Notes: generated from the sequence alone by a model not told the origin. Numbered from the stretch's first letter, positions 33,735 to 44,479 are shown. The stretch is DNA of 64,000 bases from Massospora cicadina (GCA_022478985.1 JAKSZP010014446.1:310001-374000); one strand, 5' to 3'. A program made the numbers and translations.

Positions 33735-34908
33735 CGAAATGTCCTTTCCTGCCACACTTTTAGCAGACCTTCTCCTTCTTGTTTAACCATTTGAATTCTT
33801 TGGGCTTATTTCCCAGCACGGTGGGATTGGTAGCCTCCTTAGCTTCTTCACTTCCCTTCATGGGATTCGGATTTTGTACTGGATTGGACTTGAAGCTTCT
33901 AATTGGGGCATTAAATGTCGCTCCCAAAATCTTCAAGTTATCTATCATTTGTGAGGTAGTTATTTTCGTCGCAAACATGGAAGACATCATATGATGCAAA
34001 TCATGATAGGGCTGAAGGGCCGCTTGCAAATCAATTCTAGCATCAAAGTCATCCAATACTTTCTCTCCAGCCAGGATCTGCGACTCCTGGTAAAATTGAT
34101 CCACAAAGATAGCAAGAGACTCATTTTTATGGAACTGGATTCCTACAAATTCTTGCTTGCGTTTTGACATACATGTCAGACTCCCAAGCTCCTTCATGAT
34201 GGACGCCTTTGCCTCCGCATATGACCAGCTGACCCCCTCCAAATGAAGTAACACTAAGTTTTGACAGTTGGTGTCCAGACAATTCATGACCGTCAACGCC
34301 TTTTGACATTCTCCATAACCATTAATGGTCATGTCAAACAGTCAGAGAAATGCTGGGGCGTTATCCCAATAAAATGTTGGTAATTTGGCGTTGCCCTAAA
34401 TTCTTCCAAGTCATTTATGGCCGATTTATCAGTTCAGCTTTTTGGCTAACTTGCAGAGTGACTTCAGGCGTCATCTCCAAAATGGCATTAAAAGCTGGCG
34501 GCATGTTCCTTGGGGTATTTGACTTCCCAAGTATCATGCGAGGACTTCTCTCTTCAGCATTGCTTACCATATTGGGCTCACAAGAACATCTGTGATCTTT
34601 AAGTCCAACCACTTGTTTGATTAAATTCTCAATATCTGCACTGAATTTTTTAAATAAACGCGATCCACTTCTCGCTCCATTTACAGGTATAGGACCTCTT
34701 GTATGAGGTCCCCTTCTTTCTTCTTCAACGAGTTTACTTTGCAGAGTAATTCATTCCTGAATCTGGCTACATTCTCTACTCCTTCCTCCACCTTGGCAAC
34801 TCACTCTTCCAAAGCCGCAAACTCACAATGGTCCACAGAGTTTAAGGCATTCTGGCTTATAGTGGCTATCTCAGTCCACAGTTTGTGTAGCTCTTCTTTG
34901 TATAACAT
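33735..34908 (-). pseudogene. Element D gag with CCHC knuckle
   Basis: The start at 34908 follows the PBS. The N-terminal part (MLYKEELHKLWTEIATIS) is coiled-coil-like. Later pieces are 34612-34415 and the 190-codon piece 34332-33760, which contains CQNLVLLHLEGVSWSYAEAK and KQEFVGIQFHKNESLAIFVD, capsid-like. The zinc knuckle near 33735-33775 reads C-stop-KCGRKGHFALHC: a TAA replaces one residue between the first two cysteines. Gag packages the element RNA in a cytoplasmic particle. Confidence 0.75.
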
Positions 34909-34937
34909 TATTATAGATTCTTCACTCAACTACCCCT

Positions 34938-34950
34938 GTAATGAGCACCA
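34938..34950 (-). other. Element D primer-binding site
   Basis: Minus strand TGGTGCTCATTAC followed by AGGGG, three to four bases from the LTR end. Confidence 0.6.
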
Positions 34951-34953
34951 ACT

Positions 34954-36086
34954 TGTAAAAATTTACTCTAGGTTATTATCAGCAGGCAATCCAGTAACCT
35001 TTTTACTGCACAGGTTCAATTCCCTCATGCACTTTGTCACAGTTGTATAAATGTATTATTAATTGATAATAGTATGAAGACTATTATCTAGAGTTGAGAT
35101 TGAACTACATTTCGGCCCAACGCTCGGCCAGTATTTCTGAATAAATACTCTTGAAGCTGTACTCATAGGGATTCATTCCCTATGCTCTTGTCCACCCGAT
35201 CTTCACTAAGATACCCCAGTGACATTCTCTCTCGGCCCAACACACAGTTGGCAGCTATCCCTGAATGTAATTCCTTTATCTCTAGATCCCTATTCAGATC
35301 TTTACTCTTCTCTCTGAGATCCTTCCAATTAATGCCCTCTGCAATAATATTCTTGAAATAGGACAACACAATAGAAGCTGATAGCTTAACTATACACCAA
35401 ATTGATAATATTACCTTAAACTTTAAACTTTGTAAAGCTACTTTTTTATTAAAGTAAATCCTGGGGAATTATATAGTGGGGAATTCTGCTGTCTAACCCT
35501 CAGTTGAAATCTCTTCAATGAAATGACAGCTGTTGACATTGAGTCACCCATCCTCATCTTGGCAGCAATGGTCTTCCCCATCCTGGCTAGGATTCCATTG
35601 TTGGACATCCTCAAGACCTCAAACGTAAAGAGTTGGAAAATGTTTCCCTAACATTTTCCTCTTGATCCAAGTGAACCAACCATATTTGGCTAACGACTTG
35701 CTTAGGTAAAGGGACTTATTACCCATTATGGCAGATCACTCACCAACTGATCAATTTGTTAGTTGCAGGTGGCATCACTCACCTTACAGCTTACTATTCA
35801 TTCCCAATCAGTCAGTGATGAACCCTGACTAATCCTAATCAGTACACCTGATAGTTAATCACAATCAGATGCCCCTATTTTGTTGGCAACTCCGCTCAAT
35901 GAGATTTTAAGTATTCATCCAGATTGATCACCGACGGATACAACCAGGCGAATATCCCAAAATCCCCCAAACATAGTTCCTCCAAAACTTGGGCCAATCA
36001 ATTTCCAATTCACTTCGCCTTAGGAAATTTTCCTCTAGTGATACTAGGTAATCTATCAGGCTGGGAATATGGGCAAAAATCCAACA
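34954..36086 (-). repeat. Element D 5' LTR
   Basis: 1133 bp, plus-strand bounds TGTAAAAATTTAC...ATCCAACA. Pairs with 26565-27710. Confidence 0.9.
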
Positions 36087-36091
36087 TTAGT

Positions 36092-37758
36092 ACTTCATCA
36101 TTAGGGGGTAGAAATTAGTTGGATGGATGAAAAACATAACTCTAACCTTTATCAAACTATATAAAGCCACTTCAATTTTTGTCAAAGATAACTGTAAGGA
36201 AATCAACGCCTCATTAATGTGCTTAAAACTAATCTCTATCAGACTCTAGGATTACAGATTACATGGACAACAAACTACCTCATTATCTACAACATGTCAA
36301 TACTGAGATACGTGAATATATTAAACAGAAGTATTCTTATTTTCTGAAATATACATACTCTCAAATCAGCTTTGGTTCAACACTTGATTTGAATGGATGC
36401 ATTGATCAAAGGATAGTAACAACAATGACAGGAACTATATTTGGTAACAGGTGCTCAAGGGCATGAAGGACCCAAGGGCTATATGGTTCCGCTGGATCTG
36501 ATGGTCCTGACGAGTTTTGGATCCTGAAGCGCCTAGAGGGCCAGGAGGCTCTGATGGAGCAGAAGGGCCACCTAAACCCCAATTCAATACCCCTATAGAT
36601 TATGGTGCTGAAGATCCTTGAAAAAGCAAACTATTGGGTAAAAGGAGGCTCATACAAACAGATGGAGAAATTAATCTGAGATAATGTGGTGTTCTTACAT
36701 AATATTCATCCTATTGACCCTACCTTTCGTTTCATGCACTAGATGAGGAGATGGAAATATACATGCATTTACCAAGGTCACCAATAATGGCTAAGTCATT
36801 TATAGCAAACCGGTACTAACCTTAGTACTTGACAGCAGCTTCAAGGCCAAGATACTTAAGCTCTGAAAGTTCAAATGAGAAAAAAGTCAAATACAACCGC
36901 CTTAAACCAGTGGTGTAGTGAACTACAAGACGACATAGAGGAAGTTAGAAGATAAGTGGACAAGGAGCTACCTAAGATTATGTGAAAATGGTATTAACTG
37001 ACCCAAGCCATAGTTCAGTAATGGCTATAAATACCTTTCTGCATTCTATGGCTTAATTTTCTTACCCAACTTTATTGAAAGGTTCACCCCCAACCACGGA
37101 AGTATTACATCATTCTTAATGCAGACAATAGTGAAATGGAGGAAGCCACCAACATTAAGCAAGTAAAGCATATTCATTCCTACCTCTTTAAAGAATCTAA
37201 AGAAATCATGATCCCACATTTTTGTGACAGTCAAACTAGGTGCAAGTCAAGACCACTGTAATTCAATAGCTTGGAGATGATCAGATTATTTAAAACCAAA
37301 ATCAGACCTTTATGGCAATCTGTTCATAAAGATAAAGTCCTGCTAACTTCTCTAAACAATATATTACAGCGCTACCATTACTTTCTACTTGTCATATTTC
37401 TCTAGATGACACTATCACTGCAGTTTTCTCTGCCCTTAAGTCATGTCTTGATGTCCAGTTACACATGAAGGGCTCGGGCAGAATTTTAGATGCAATTGAG
37501 TTATTAATGAGGCTCTGAACAAAATTACTCCTTCTAAGTTTTACAAAGTTTCTACTTCTCAGAGGACCCAGAGTGGTCCTGAGTTTATGCTGTTGAGATG
37601 AAGAGGGAACATAGCAATCTGCTTCTTATTGCAAAGGTCATCATTGCACCATGAACCAATTACAAAAGATGTGCTGTGGAGGCAAAAATGTTTGTTAGTA
37701 TAAAAAGAGGCTCTTCATGCTGCTTATTACACTAACATGCTTCAATATAAACCTACTT
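36092..37758 (+). pseudogene. Unassigned decayed coding region with Gly-X-Y tract
   Basis: Short open pieces with coding character: 36263-36466 (MDNKLPHYLQHVNTEIREYI...). At 36450-36600 the Gly-X-Y tracts GAQGHEGPKGY, GSAGSDGPD and GGSDGAEGP appear in shifted frames. Around 37097-37258 is YYIILNADNSEMEEATNIKQ then SYLFKESKEIMIPHFC. Around 37260-37390 is MIRLFKTKIRPLWQSVHKDK. By position this would be the gag part of element F, but none of these resembles a Gag I know. A captured or foreign gene is possible. Confidence 0.35.
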
Positions 37759-38611
37759 TGTCATGTGAACATGACATAATAGTGGGGATCAACCCCAAAG
37801 ACAAGGCTGGGCACCTGGAGGCCCAGAAGGTGAAGTGGCAGGCCCTTCCTGACCTGAAGAACACCCTGGACTGACGCTGGGTCTGGGCAAAATATGTCCA
37901 GGTTGGGACCAGTGGCGCAAAACGCCCAGCCCCTAACAGCAGCCCAAGTGTTAAAACGAACTATCTACCAAATTAAGGCGGATGGTTCAGTTTGCTTAGT
38001 TTTGGAACAAGGGTTCAAAACCTGTTCCTTCTATGAAATAATGCGCTCAGGTCAAATTCAACTTCAGTTGATAACTTGAGTGAAGTCAGTTTTGGCCTAT
38101 TTTACTAACTTGTATGGAAGTATTACCCTATTGGCGAGTTGCTGCTTGGAACCACTGCGTCATAACCCGAATTTCCCCATCTGAGCTTAAATACATTTTC
38201 CCCTGACCAACATTCCTTGTCGGTTGATTTCCCAATAAACCTATCCCCTGTTATAAGTCCTTTTTATTTTATGATATTCAGAACGCTCCTGTGCGTGAAC
38301 CTCTTTGAGGAGGTCTCACGTTCCATTCCACTTGCCATTGCAAGTGTCATTCTGCTCTCCCCTCATGTACCATTTATCTGCCCAGGATCCCTCCAACCTG
38401 GGCCACCTAAATCTGTCCAATATGTGCACCGCGTTGCCCTTCTATGGGGTTTTATTATGAAAAAGCAATATTATGTCTCAGTGGTTATTGCTCCAGCACC
38501 CTCTGCTGGTCTCTAATCTCTCTGGCACTAATGACTAGTTACCTGGTGTTGGGCCTGTGCACTGAGCACTGCCACGCTGGGAACTGGAGAGTTATAGACA
38601 CTCTCCTTACA
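37759..38611 (+). repeat. Solo LTR of the sushi-type family B
   Basis: 853 bp, TGTCATG...CTCCTTACA, flanked by perfect TACTT duplications (37754-37758 and 38612-38616). It contains the GACCAAC...GTCGGTT hairpin at 38205-38225 and the CCTCTTTGAGGAGG hairpin near 38299-38312, with a TTAAATA TATA-like box at 38187-38193. The insertion lies in element F. Confidence 0.92.
37761..38190 (+). pseudogene. Open frame across U3 of family-B LTR (copy 2)
   Basis: The frame starts at the third LTR base. A TGA and a frameshift occur near 37875-37910, then 60 codons are open: NAQPLTAAQVLKRTIYQIKA, then VLEQGFKTCSFYEIM and QIQLQLIT, then a stop and VKSVLAYFTN. The blocks match the copy at 9429 despite nucleotide differences. 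Unknown product. Confidence 0.5.
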
Positions 38612-38959
38612 TACTTCATTATTGCTCTTGAGAGCATCATCTCCAAAAAAGTTAAAAAAATGTATTATCTATATTTGGCAATAACCATCTTTATACTGCA
38701 TTAAATTTATTCTAATGAGTCTCCCATGTTTCTTTGCTGCTACAGCTCAGAAAGCCTGGTCTTTTGGGTTGCAGTTAAGGGTTAGTAAATTCCATGTACT
38801 GGAGATCATCATAGCAGATCCCTGGTAGATGTCATTCTTTCAAAGCTCAAGGAATAGACTAAGATTGCTCCCTAGTTACCACATTATATAGAGAATGGAA
38901 CCGCCAGTCCCCAATGTACATGGTCTATTGTGTCCTATTCTGTGCTCCCACTTAGATTT

Positions 38960-39130
38960 GGCAAATTCCTAAAAATCTCATCTTTGTCCATTGACAACTC
39001 CAGATATGAGTTATTGTTGGGAAATCAATTTCTCTAAGTTTATGATGCTATTGTTCACTATCCTGAGGGATTCTTATCTTTACTAAGGACTAATGTTTCT
39101 CTAGTACTTGAAAATACCAAGGATTTCAAG
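38960..39130 (+). pseudogene. Protease C-terminal end of element F
   Basis: KFLKISSLSIDNSRYELLLG, then NQFL, a stop, VYDAIVHYPEGFL and VSLVLEN. The pattern x-LLLG-xx-FL-xx-Y-x-A fits the conserved end of gypsy proteases (LLGxxFL). The active-site DTG is not found upstream. Confidence 0.45.
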
Positions 39131-39421
39131 GAGCCTATAAAGTCTCAGCCTGCTTACTGAAGCAGGATGATAAGGTCAATTAAAATATATCATATCTGGG
39201 GACCATCTAATACTAAAAAAATATATCATATCTGTGGTCCCACGTACAGCTGCCACTACATGTGGTTGATGATACATAAGTTATTCCTTAATAATGTCCA
39301 GAACTAAAATTATTGACTTCAAAATACCAAGTCAATATTAATATCAAGGTATCTACTTAATAAAACACATTCACTGACTGCCTGGCTGACTGACATCTGA
39401 AACCCTTCGAGTTTGATAGGG

Positions 39422-39790
39422 TCAATCTATTTGGGTGAGTGGGTGAGAATTGGCGAATATTATTGAATCTGAAATTATTGAGCTGGATGGGTTCAATCTA
39501 TTTGGGCAAGTGGGTGAGAATTGAGACATATCATTGAATAGTTCGACAAATTGCTCACCTGAAGCTAATTGAGTCTAGTAAGTTTAATCTATTTGGGTGA
39601 GTGGGTGAAAATTGGCAAATAAGATCGAATCAGAATTTATTAAGTATTTTAGGTTCAATTTATTTGGGTGAGTGGGTGAGAATTGGCAAATAAGATTAAT
39701 CAGAAATTATCGAGCCTGATGGGTTCAATCTATTTGGGCGGGTGGATGAGAATTGGTGAATATTATCTAATAATTCACCAAATTGCTCAC
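39422..39790. repeat. Minisatellite, five units of about 70 bp
   Basis: The core TCAATCTATTTGGGTGAGTG recurs at about 39423, 39493, 39584, 39654 and 39726. Spacings are near 70 bp, except one of about 92 bp that carries an extra AAATTGCTCACCTGAA block. That block recurs after the last unit. Confidence 0.85.
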
Positions 39791-39855
39791 CTGAAACTAA
39801 CAAAAATCAGTATTAGAGTTAAGTAGATTAGGTAGTTAGGATAATCAACTCACCA

Positions 39856-39893
39856 GCCACAAGGGCAACAGTGAAGCTGTTAGTCCGAGTGGC
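39856..39893. other. Compact nested stem-loop
   Basis: GCCAC (39856-39860) pairs with GTGGC (39889-39893), and inside it AACAG (39867-39871) pairs with CTGTT (39877-39881). It is GC-richer than its surroundings and lies between the minisatellite and the first hairpin motif. Confidence 0.45.
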
Positions 39894-40689
39894 TCGAGAG
39901 TAGTGCTGGCACAGCCTATAGGCTATAATGTGAGCTTATCATATAATAAACTAAATACCGTAGCAAAGCACAGGTATTTGGATGTTAGATTTATATATTT
40001 TAAAAACCTGCCTAACTTGGTTCACCTAATCAATAATATACTTTTGGCAAGTTAAGTAGAAGTTTATTTAGTAGTTTGGAAGATATGTCACATACTCAAT
40101 GATTTTAAGTATAAAGAGATGTTTTGGGTAGCAGTTTGGTGTTATTTGATTGATTTGATAGGTTTTTTTTGTTTGGCTAAGTGGTTTATAGCTTTTGTTC
40201 AAAACGATAGATACAGTTTAGTTTTGAGGGGTGATTAAATATTGGTTGTTTTGATAAGTTCAGTGAGGTTTACCTAAGTGGTTTTTGGTTGATTCAATTA
40301 TGCAATTAGATTTGGCTGAGTGGTTTTGTTTATCTATAATATAAAATCTAAATTAATAAATTGAAAACCTGAAATTTTATAGACACCGTAGCAAAGCACA
40401 GGTAAATCGGATAGTACATAAATAATTTATTTGGAAGTATCTTTATATTAAAGGATTCATACCCCATTGGTAAAGGACGCCTTAACCTAAACCAGATTTC
40501 TTGGTCCTGCATACGCAAGCTTCATTACTGTATTGTTAGCCAATACGATGGATAAATTGATTATTGTGGAACCTAGCACTCTAATAGCTTAAGTTTGGCT
40601 TTTATCCATCAATAAGATTGATAGTGTTTGAGGGTCTAAAAGTCATTTAAGGTTTTGGGATAAAAGCGCCTATCACAATGGTTATTGTT

Positions 40690-41110
40690 GAGACTTTAGA
40701 TGGAGAAGAACTGACTATTGAGCTAAAGAAATGTCAATGAGCTATATGAGGAATATGCTGATCTGTTATTAACAACCACGTATGACTTCATTAAAATGAT
40801 AGGAGTCATGCATAATTTAGAAGTGTGAGATACCTCCCCAATTTGAGCCTGGCCTTACAGGAAGAGTATAGTAGAAGAATCTCAGGTTGGTATGGAACTC
40901 AAAATATTATTAGAGTTAAGACTGTTGGTATCATTACAATGTCCATTTGCATCTCCTCTCTTATTTGTTAAAGAAAGGTTTGGAAGTCACCAAGGTGTCA
41001 TGGAATACCAAACACTTAGTTTAATGACCAAAAAAGAACATTTATCCCTTGCACCAGATCAATAAATTGGTACACCTCCTCTTTAGCCCAATTTTACAGT
41101 AATATCTATT
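40690..41110 (+). pseudogene. Element F PR-RT linker and RT fingers
   Basis: ELYEEYADLLLTTTYDF is like the PEEYADLF block before gypsy RTs. Further on, SLQCPFASPLLFVKERFGSH matches the SPxxSPLLFVKKKDGS block at the RT start, then a decayed YRxLN and LAPDQ. There are stops and a frameshift. The palm with the catalytic Asp is absent; the LTR of element E begins at 41243. Confidence 0.6.
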
Positions 41111-41242
41111 TAGTGAGTATTCAAAGATTGAGCTAGCATCCAAAGACTAGTCAAGCGCTCACTAATAGCTAATAAAGTTATTTAAAACTACACAAATTTA
41201 AGAGGTTTTGAAATGCTTAGCTACCTTTCAGCAAGTAATAAA

Positions 41243-42351
41243 TGGTTTTTCCAAACTGGCCCATTTTCTCTGGGGGTGCTGATTTTTAGGGTTGAGCCAT
41301 TTGCAATAAGTTATTTATTTGATCATAGGGTGTATCACTAGAAATTCTAAAAGACTTGTTTTCTGGTACGTGGGACTTTTGCTCATGTTTTAAAGCGTGA
41401 TAAATGTGTTAAAGCCTTGGTTATTTATGACAATGGCTGGTCCTATGCACAACAGAGATACTGTAATCTCTGCATATAACAAAATATTCTATGTCCAACC
41501 TTTTGAAAGTAACTACTTTATCAAGTTGAAAGATCACCGTTTATCTAAAACAATAAAACGTACTCTTTGAAAGAAGTCATTTTATTATATAAATATTCAA
41601 AAGTATATAGCGTTTAGGGAAATTATGTGTACAAAGTAGAAAATGTTGTACAGCAGGTATTTTTTTCTCAAAAAGATATAGTTCATTTGTAACTTGGTTT
41701 GGGGTTGGCCAAGTCTAATCCTGATTCTTGTTGATTTTTGGTGTTTCTCCCCAAATTGTACTCTAGATTCATGTTAGTCAAAGTTAGTCAATGTCTTTGG
41801 AGTTTGAACTGGATTTATGCAGCTCTAAAACTGCTTTAAAAATTGTTCTTTTCAATCAATTAAACCTTTTTAGAGTAGTTTGTATCACAATTTGGTGTTA
41901 TGCTTATTACTTGGAGTCATTTGAACGTGGAAACTCACCTTAGATAAGATAATGTTACTTTGGTCGTCATTGGTGGGAGAACTCAGAGGCATAAAGGGGG
42001 TCATTTGTGGATTTCAAGTTGCAATGTTAGACGGATAATCTTTTCAACTGGTATTTATCCTGATGCATCCTCTGAAGTCATGGTTACAAGATGTCAGAAT
42101 ATTTTAGTGGTCAGGGGTTATATAATAGCCTCAATTGTCAGAATTAAGACTATTTAGAGCCTATAAAAGGGGCTTCTTAATTGTGAAAATTATTTTTATC
42201 ATTGGCTGTGGTAAAAAGGTACTCATCATTGCTCAAGCCAACTATAAGATTATTACAATCAGTAATAAAACTACTACAATCAGATTTTGGGGTTTCTTAA
42301 AGGTATTACCATAGGCGAAAAATTAACCCCTTTAATTTAGATTTTTTAACA
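41243..42351 (-). repeat. Element E 3' LTR
   Basis: About 1109 bp. Shared blocks with 62138-63219 include GGGGGTGCTGATT, CCTATAAAAGGGGCTT and CGAAAAATTAAC. The outer edge is approximate. Confidence 0.7.
42162..42170 (+). promoter_or_regulatory. TATA-like box, antisense to gag-pol of E
   Basis: CCTATAAAAGGGGCTT on the strand opposite to E coding, conserved in the 5' LTR at 63042-63050. Confidence 0.5.
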
Positions 42352-42362
42352 TTTTTCCCCAA
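42352..42362 (-). other. Element E polypurine tract
   Basis: Minus strand CTTGGGGAAAAA directly before the TGTTAAAAAATC start of the 3' LTR. Confidence 0.5.
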
Positions 42363-42786
42363 GATGAGACATAAGGAAAGACTTAAGGTGACACGCGTGG
42401 ACTCAGTTGTATTTAAAATTAGCTTTAAATCCTCTAGAATACTTATACCTCTTCTCATGACAAAATATTGCAGGTCCCATCCATATGGCCTTTAACTTCT
42501 CAGGTTGTCCTCCACGCATATAGTAGAACATGACTTTATGTCCCAAATTCAATATGGGCAACTTAGGTCTTCTGTCACCCTCTTTGTACTCTCCTTATGT
42601 GACTCTAAAATGTTGATTCTGATTTTAAGCTGTATCCTAACTAACTTCTACACTTACTCTTCTTGGTATCTTTAAGGAGGTAAATTCATTTTATTTGCAT
42701 CCATAATTGGGGCTAACAAGCTTTATACTCAGTTTCACATCTTTACAACGCTTTATATGGTGATATGTTAATAGTCCTATGGTAGC

Positions 42787-42972
42787 TTAACTATTAAGCA
42801 ACTGGGCTAATGGTAACAGGATGTCCCATATTGAACTGTAATTGACAGCAAACTTCATTAAGTTTGACGTGATGGTTCCATTAACTCTTTTCATGTTTAC
42901 ATTGCTTAAGGGTGTGTATGGCGTGTTAAACTGCTTTTTGAATCCCACTGAATTCATTAGATGCCTCCCCAC
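42787..42972 (-). pseudogene. Element E integrase, C-terminal half of DDE core
   Basis: 61 codons: MGRHLMNSVGFKKQFNTPYT, then NVNMKRVNGTITSNLMKF. The stretch FNTPYTP..N...KRVNG is the block around the catalytic Glu (here K where E is usual). The matching first half of integrase lies beyond element G at 56880-57310. Confidence 0.65.
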
Positions 42973-43064
42973 ATCTGAGATAAATTTTTATTCATTATCA
43001 AAGTATTAACTGAGTGAATTAGGGCAAGTAAGACCTGGTTGTATAAGTTTCTCGTGGTGACTCT

Positions 43065-43485
43065 CAGTTGGACAAGAAGTAGTTTGACTAGTTAGTAAGA
43101 ATGTCTCAATGTTAACTCCTCCAATTTTCAATATAAAATAGGGACTATTTATGGTAGAATCCTATTAGTAAAAGTAATGATTCTAATCCCCTTTTATAGA
43201 CCTGAAGGGGGTCCAGGGGAGTATAAATATTATACCTTCCAATCTCCACTTAGGAACTTCAGTGTTTGCCCAAACCACTCCTATGTGCAAGATTGAGATT
43301 GGCGGAACTAAATTAAAATGCTCCCCCATGAGTACGTTATACTAGGTTTTAAACCCCATCTATAAGCTAAGCTATATTCATATGATACGGCTTTCCAAAG
43401 AGTTGATAAGCTAAATCATCATTATAAGTAATTGGGAAGCCCCCTCGCCTATTCTGGATTCCATCGCCTCACTCTACTAAGCTTC
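43065..43485 (+). repeat. Element G 5' LTR, left part
   Basis: Homologous to 56136-56560 of the 3' LTR. It ends with GCTTC, the target duplicated by B1. Confidence 0.88.
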
Positions 43486-43617
43486 TGTCAAGAGAGTGTC
43501 TGTAACTCTCTCATTCCCAGCAAGGTGATGTGGGATGCAAACCCACATTGCTAAGGAATTAACTATTAATAAAAAAGGTAAGAAGACACCTCGAACAGGG
43601 CCTGTGCAAAAGGTACT

Positions 43618-43941
43618 CTAGGCAAGGGTGTAGAATGCAACATATAAGACCAGGTAAGTTAGGAACATAACCGCTTGAGTGGACCCCAGAGGGGAGTCCA
43701 TAATCAAGTGTAACTTGGCGTCAGGGAGCTTGGGTGCCTCGATTTGGAGGGGACCTGGGCGGCCCAAGGGAGCACCTGGGATTCTGCTAAATTGTGATAG
43801 AAGGTAGCGGCCCACATAGTTGGAGACCTCCCCAAAGAGGTCCACCACTAAGTTAGCCCAAGGAACCATAAGTAAAACGTAAAAAATGGTTATTTTATCC
43901 AAGAAAAGTTGACCAACAAGGAATGTTGGTCGCAAAAACAT
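43618..43941 (-). pseudogene. Second LTR frame (R/U5 side) in B1 3' LTR
   Basis: 107 codons: MFLRPTFLVGQLFLDKITIF, then PWANLVVDLFGEVSN, GAPLGRPGPLQIEAP, then a hydrophobic MFLTYLVLYVAFYTLA that could be a membrane segment. The 5' LTR copy (49399-49773) runs on through the LTR end. The frame differs from the U3 frame. It could be an upstream ORF in the RNA leader or a by-product of structure. Unknown product. Confidence 0.3.
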
Positions 43942-43943
43942 AT

Positions 43944-44376
43944 TTAAAGTGTGCCAGGGAAATTTTGTTTCTGTAGAAATGCGCCCAAGCCTTGACGCTC
44001 CAATAAACAGATGCTTCCATCCGTTTTAGTAAAATACACCAAAAGTGCCTTCACTTGAGTAATCGATTGAAGCCATATTTTACCTGAGCTTAAAATTTCA
44101 TAGCTAGAGTGGGACTCGAACCCTTGCTCTCCAACCAAGTGAATCAAACCATCTTTGTTTATAACATAAATCGTTCATTTTAGTGCCTGGGCCGCGATCA
44201 GAGGCTGGGCGTTTTGCACCCCATTAGTATTAACCTGGGCATGCTTGGCTTGCACCCAGAGTTGATCTAAGGTGTGTTTCAGGTCAGGAAGAGCCTGAAG
44301 TTTCACCTTCTAGCCTCCTGTCGCCCAGCCTTATCTTTAGCATCTGTTCCTACTATAAATTCATCCAACTATGACA
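43944..44376 (-). pseudogene. Open frame across U3 of family-B LTR (B1 3' LTR)
   Basis: At the 3' LTR edge the minus strand reads GGTAATGTCATAG: the A of the purine tract plus the LTR TG makes an ATG, with a stop two codons later in this copy where others have TGG. Downstream is LDEFIVGTDAKDKAGRQEA, with further stops and shifts, and the last part (44147-43944) has HLVGEQGFESHSSYEILSSG and SITQVKALLVYFTK. The integrase frame, ignoring its stop at 44480, also continues into this frame. Confidence 0.5.
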
Positions 44377-44400
44377 TTACCCTCTCCTCCTTCTTTGGCC
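44377..44400 (-). other. B1 polypurine tract
   Basis: Minus strand AAAGAAGGAGGAGAGGGTAA directly before the 3' LTR TGTCA. Confidence 0.75.
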
Positions 44401-44479
44401 ACCCCCCTCCAGGGGCGTTTGCTAGGGAGAAGTTCTTATGTGCTGGTGGCAGCTTCATAGCAGCAACGGCTGGCTTAGG

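Larger units (their letters stand above)
26565..36086 (-). mobile_element. Ty3/gypsy element D with antisense gene
   Basis: 9.5 kb, right to left: LTR 34954-36086, PBS, gag with CCHC knuckle, protease, RT (YLDD), RNase H, integrase, then a 2-kb segment with coding on the opposite strand, a purine tract and LTR 26565-27710. The flanks TTAGG (26560-26564) and TTAGT (36087-36091) match in 4 of 5 positions. It is inserted in element F. Moderately decayed. Confidence 0.9.
39370..40430. mobile_element. Helitron/Helentron-like non-autonomous element (candidate)
   Basis: A minisatellite block (39422-39790) is followed by two copies of ACCGTAGCAAAGCACAGGTA (39959 and 40385), an imperfect hairpin similar to the subterminal hairpins of Helitron-type elements. 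A TCTATAATATAAAATCT start-like sequence lies near 40336. Between the hairpins, GGCTAAGTGGTTTATAG-like units recur. There is no coding capacity. It interrupts element F between its protease and RT. Ends and the AT insertion site were not established. Confidence 0.4.
26143..41242 (+). mobile_element. Broken gypsy-type element F (composite)
   Basis: Pieces of one plus-strand element can be followed across three later insertions: PBS (26143), internal sequence to 26564, [element D], 36092-37758, [solo LTR], protease end near 38960-39130, [Helitron-like element], RT start near 40690-41110, then the LTR of E at 41243. Order and strand are consistent with a gypsy element. The LTRs are not identified and everything after the RT fingers is missing. 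The composite is inference from colinearity. Confidence 0.5.
43486..44376 (-). repeat. B1 3' LTR
   Basis: 891 bp, TGTCAAGAG...CTATGACA. It contains the GACCAAC...GTTGGTC hairpin at 43911-43931, the CCTCCCCAAAGAGG hairpin near 43826-43839, and a TTTAAATA TATA-like box just upstream in the sense direction (about 43940-43947). Confidence 0.93.

Noticed and set aside
39400..39800. CRISPR-like regular repeats
   Set aside because: Eukaryotic context; units are directly adjacent and diverged with no unique spacers of constant length, so it is a minisatellite.
39840..39920. Hammerhead ribozyme in the compact stem-loop
   Set aside because: No CTGATGA or GAAA core on either strand.
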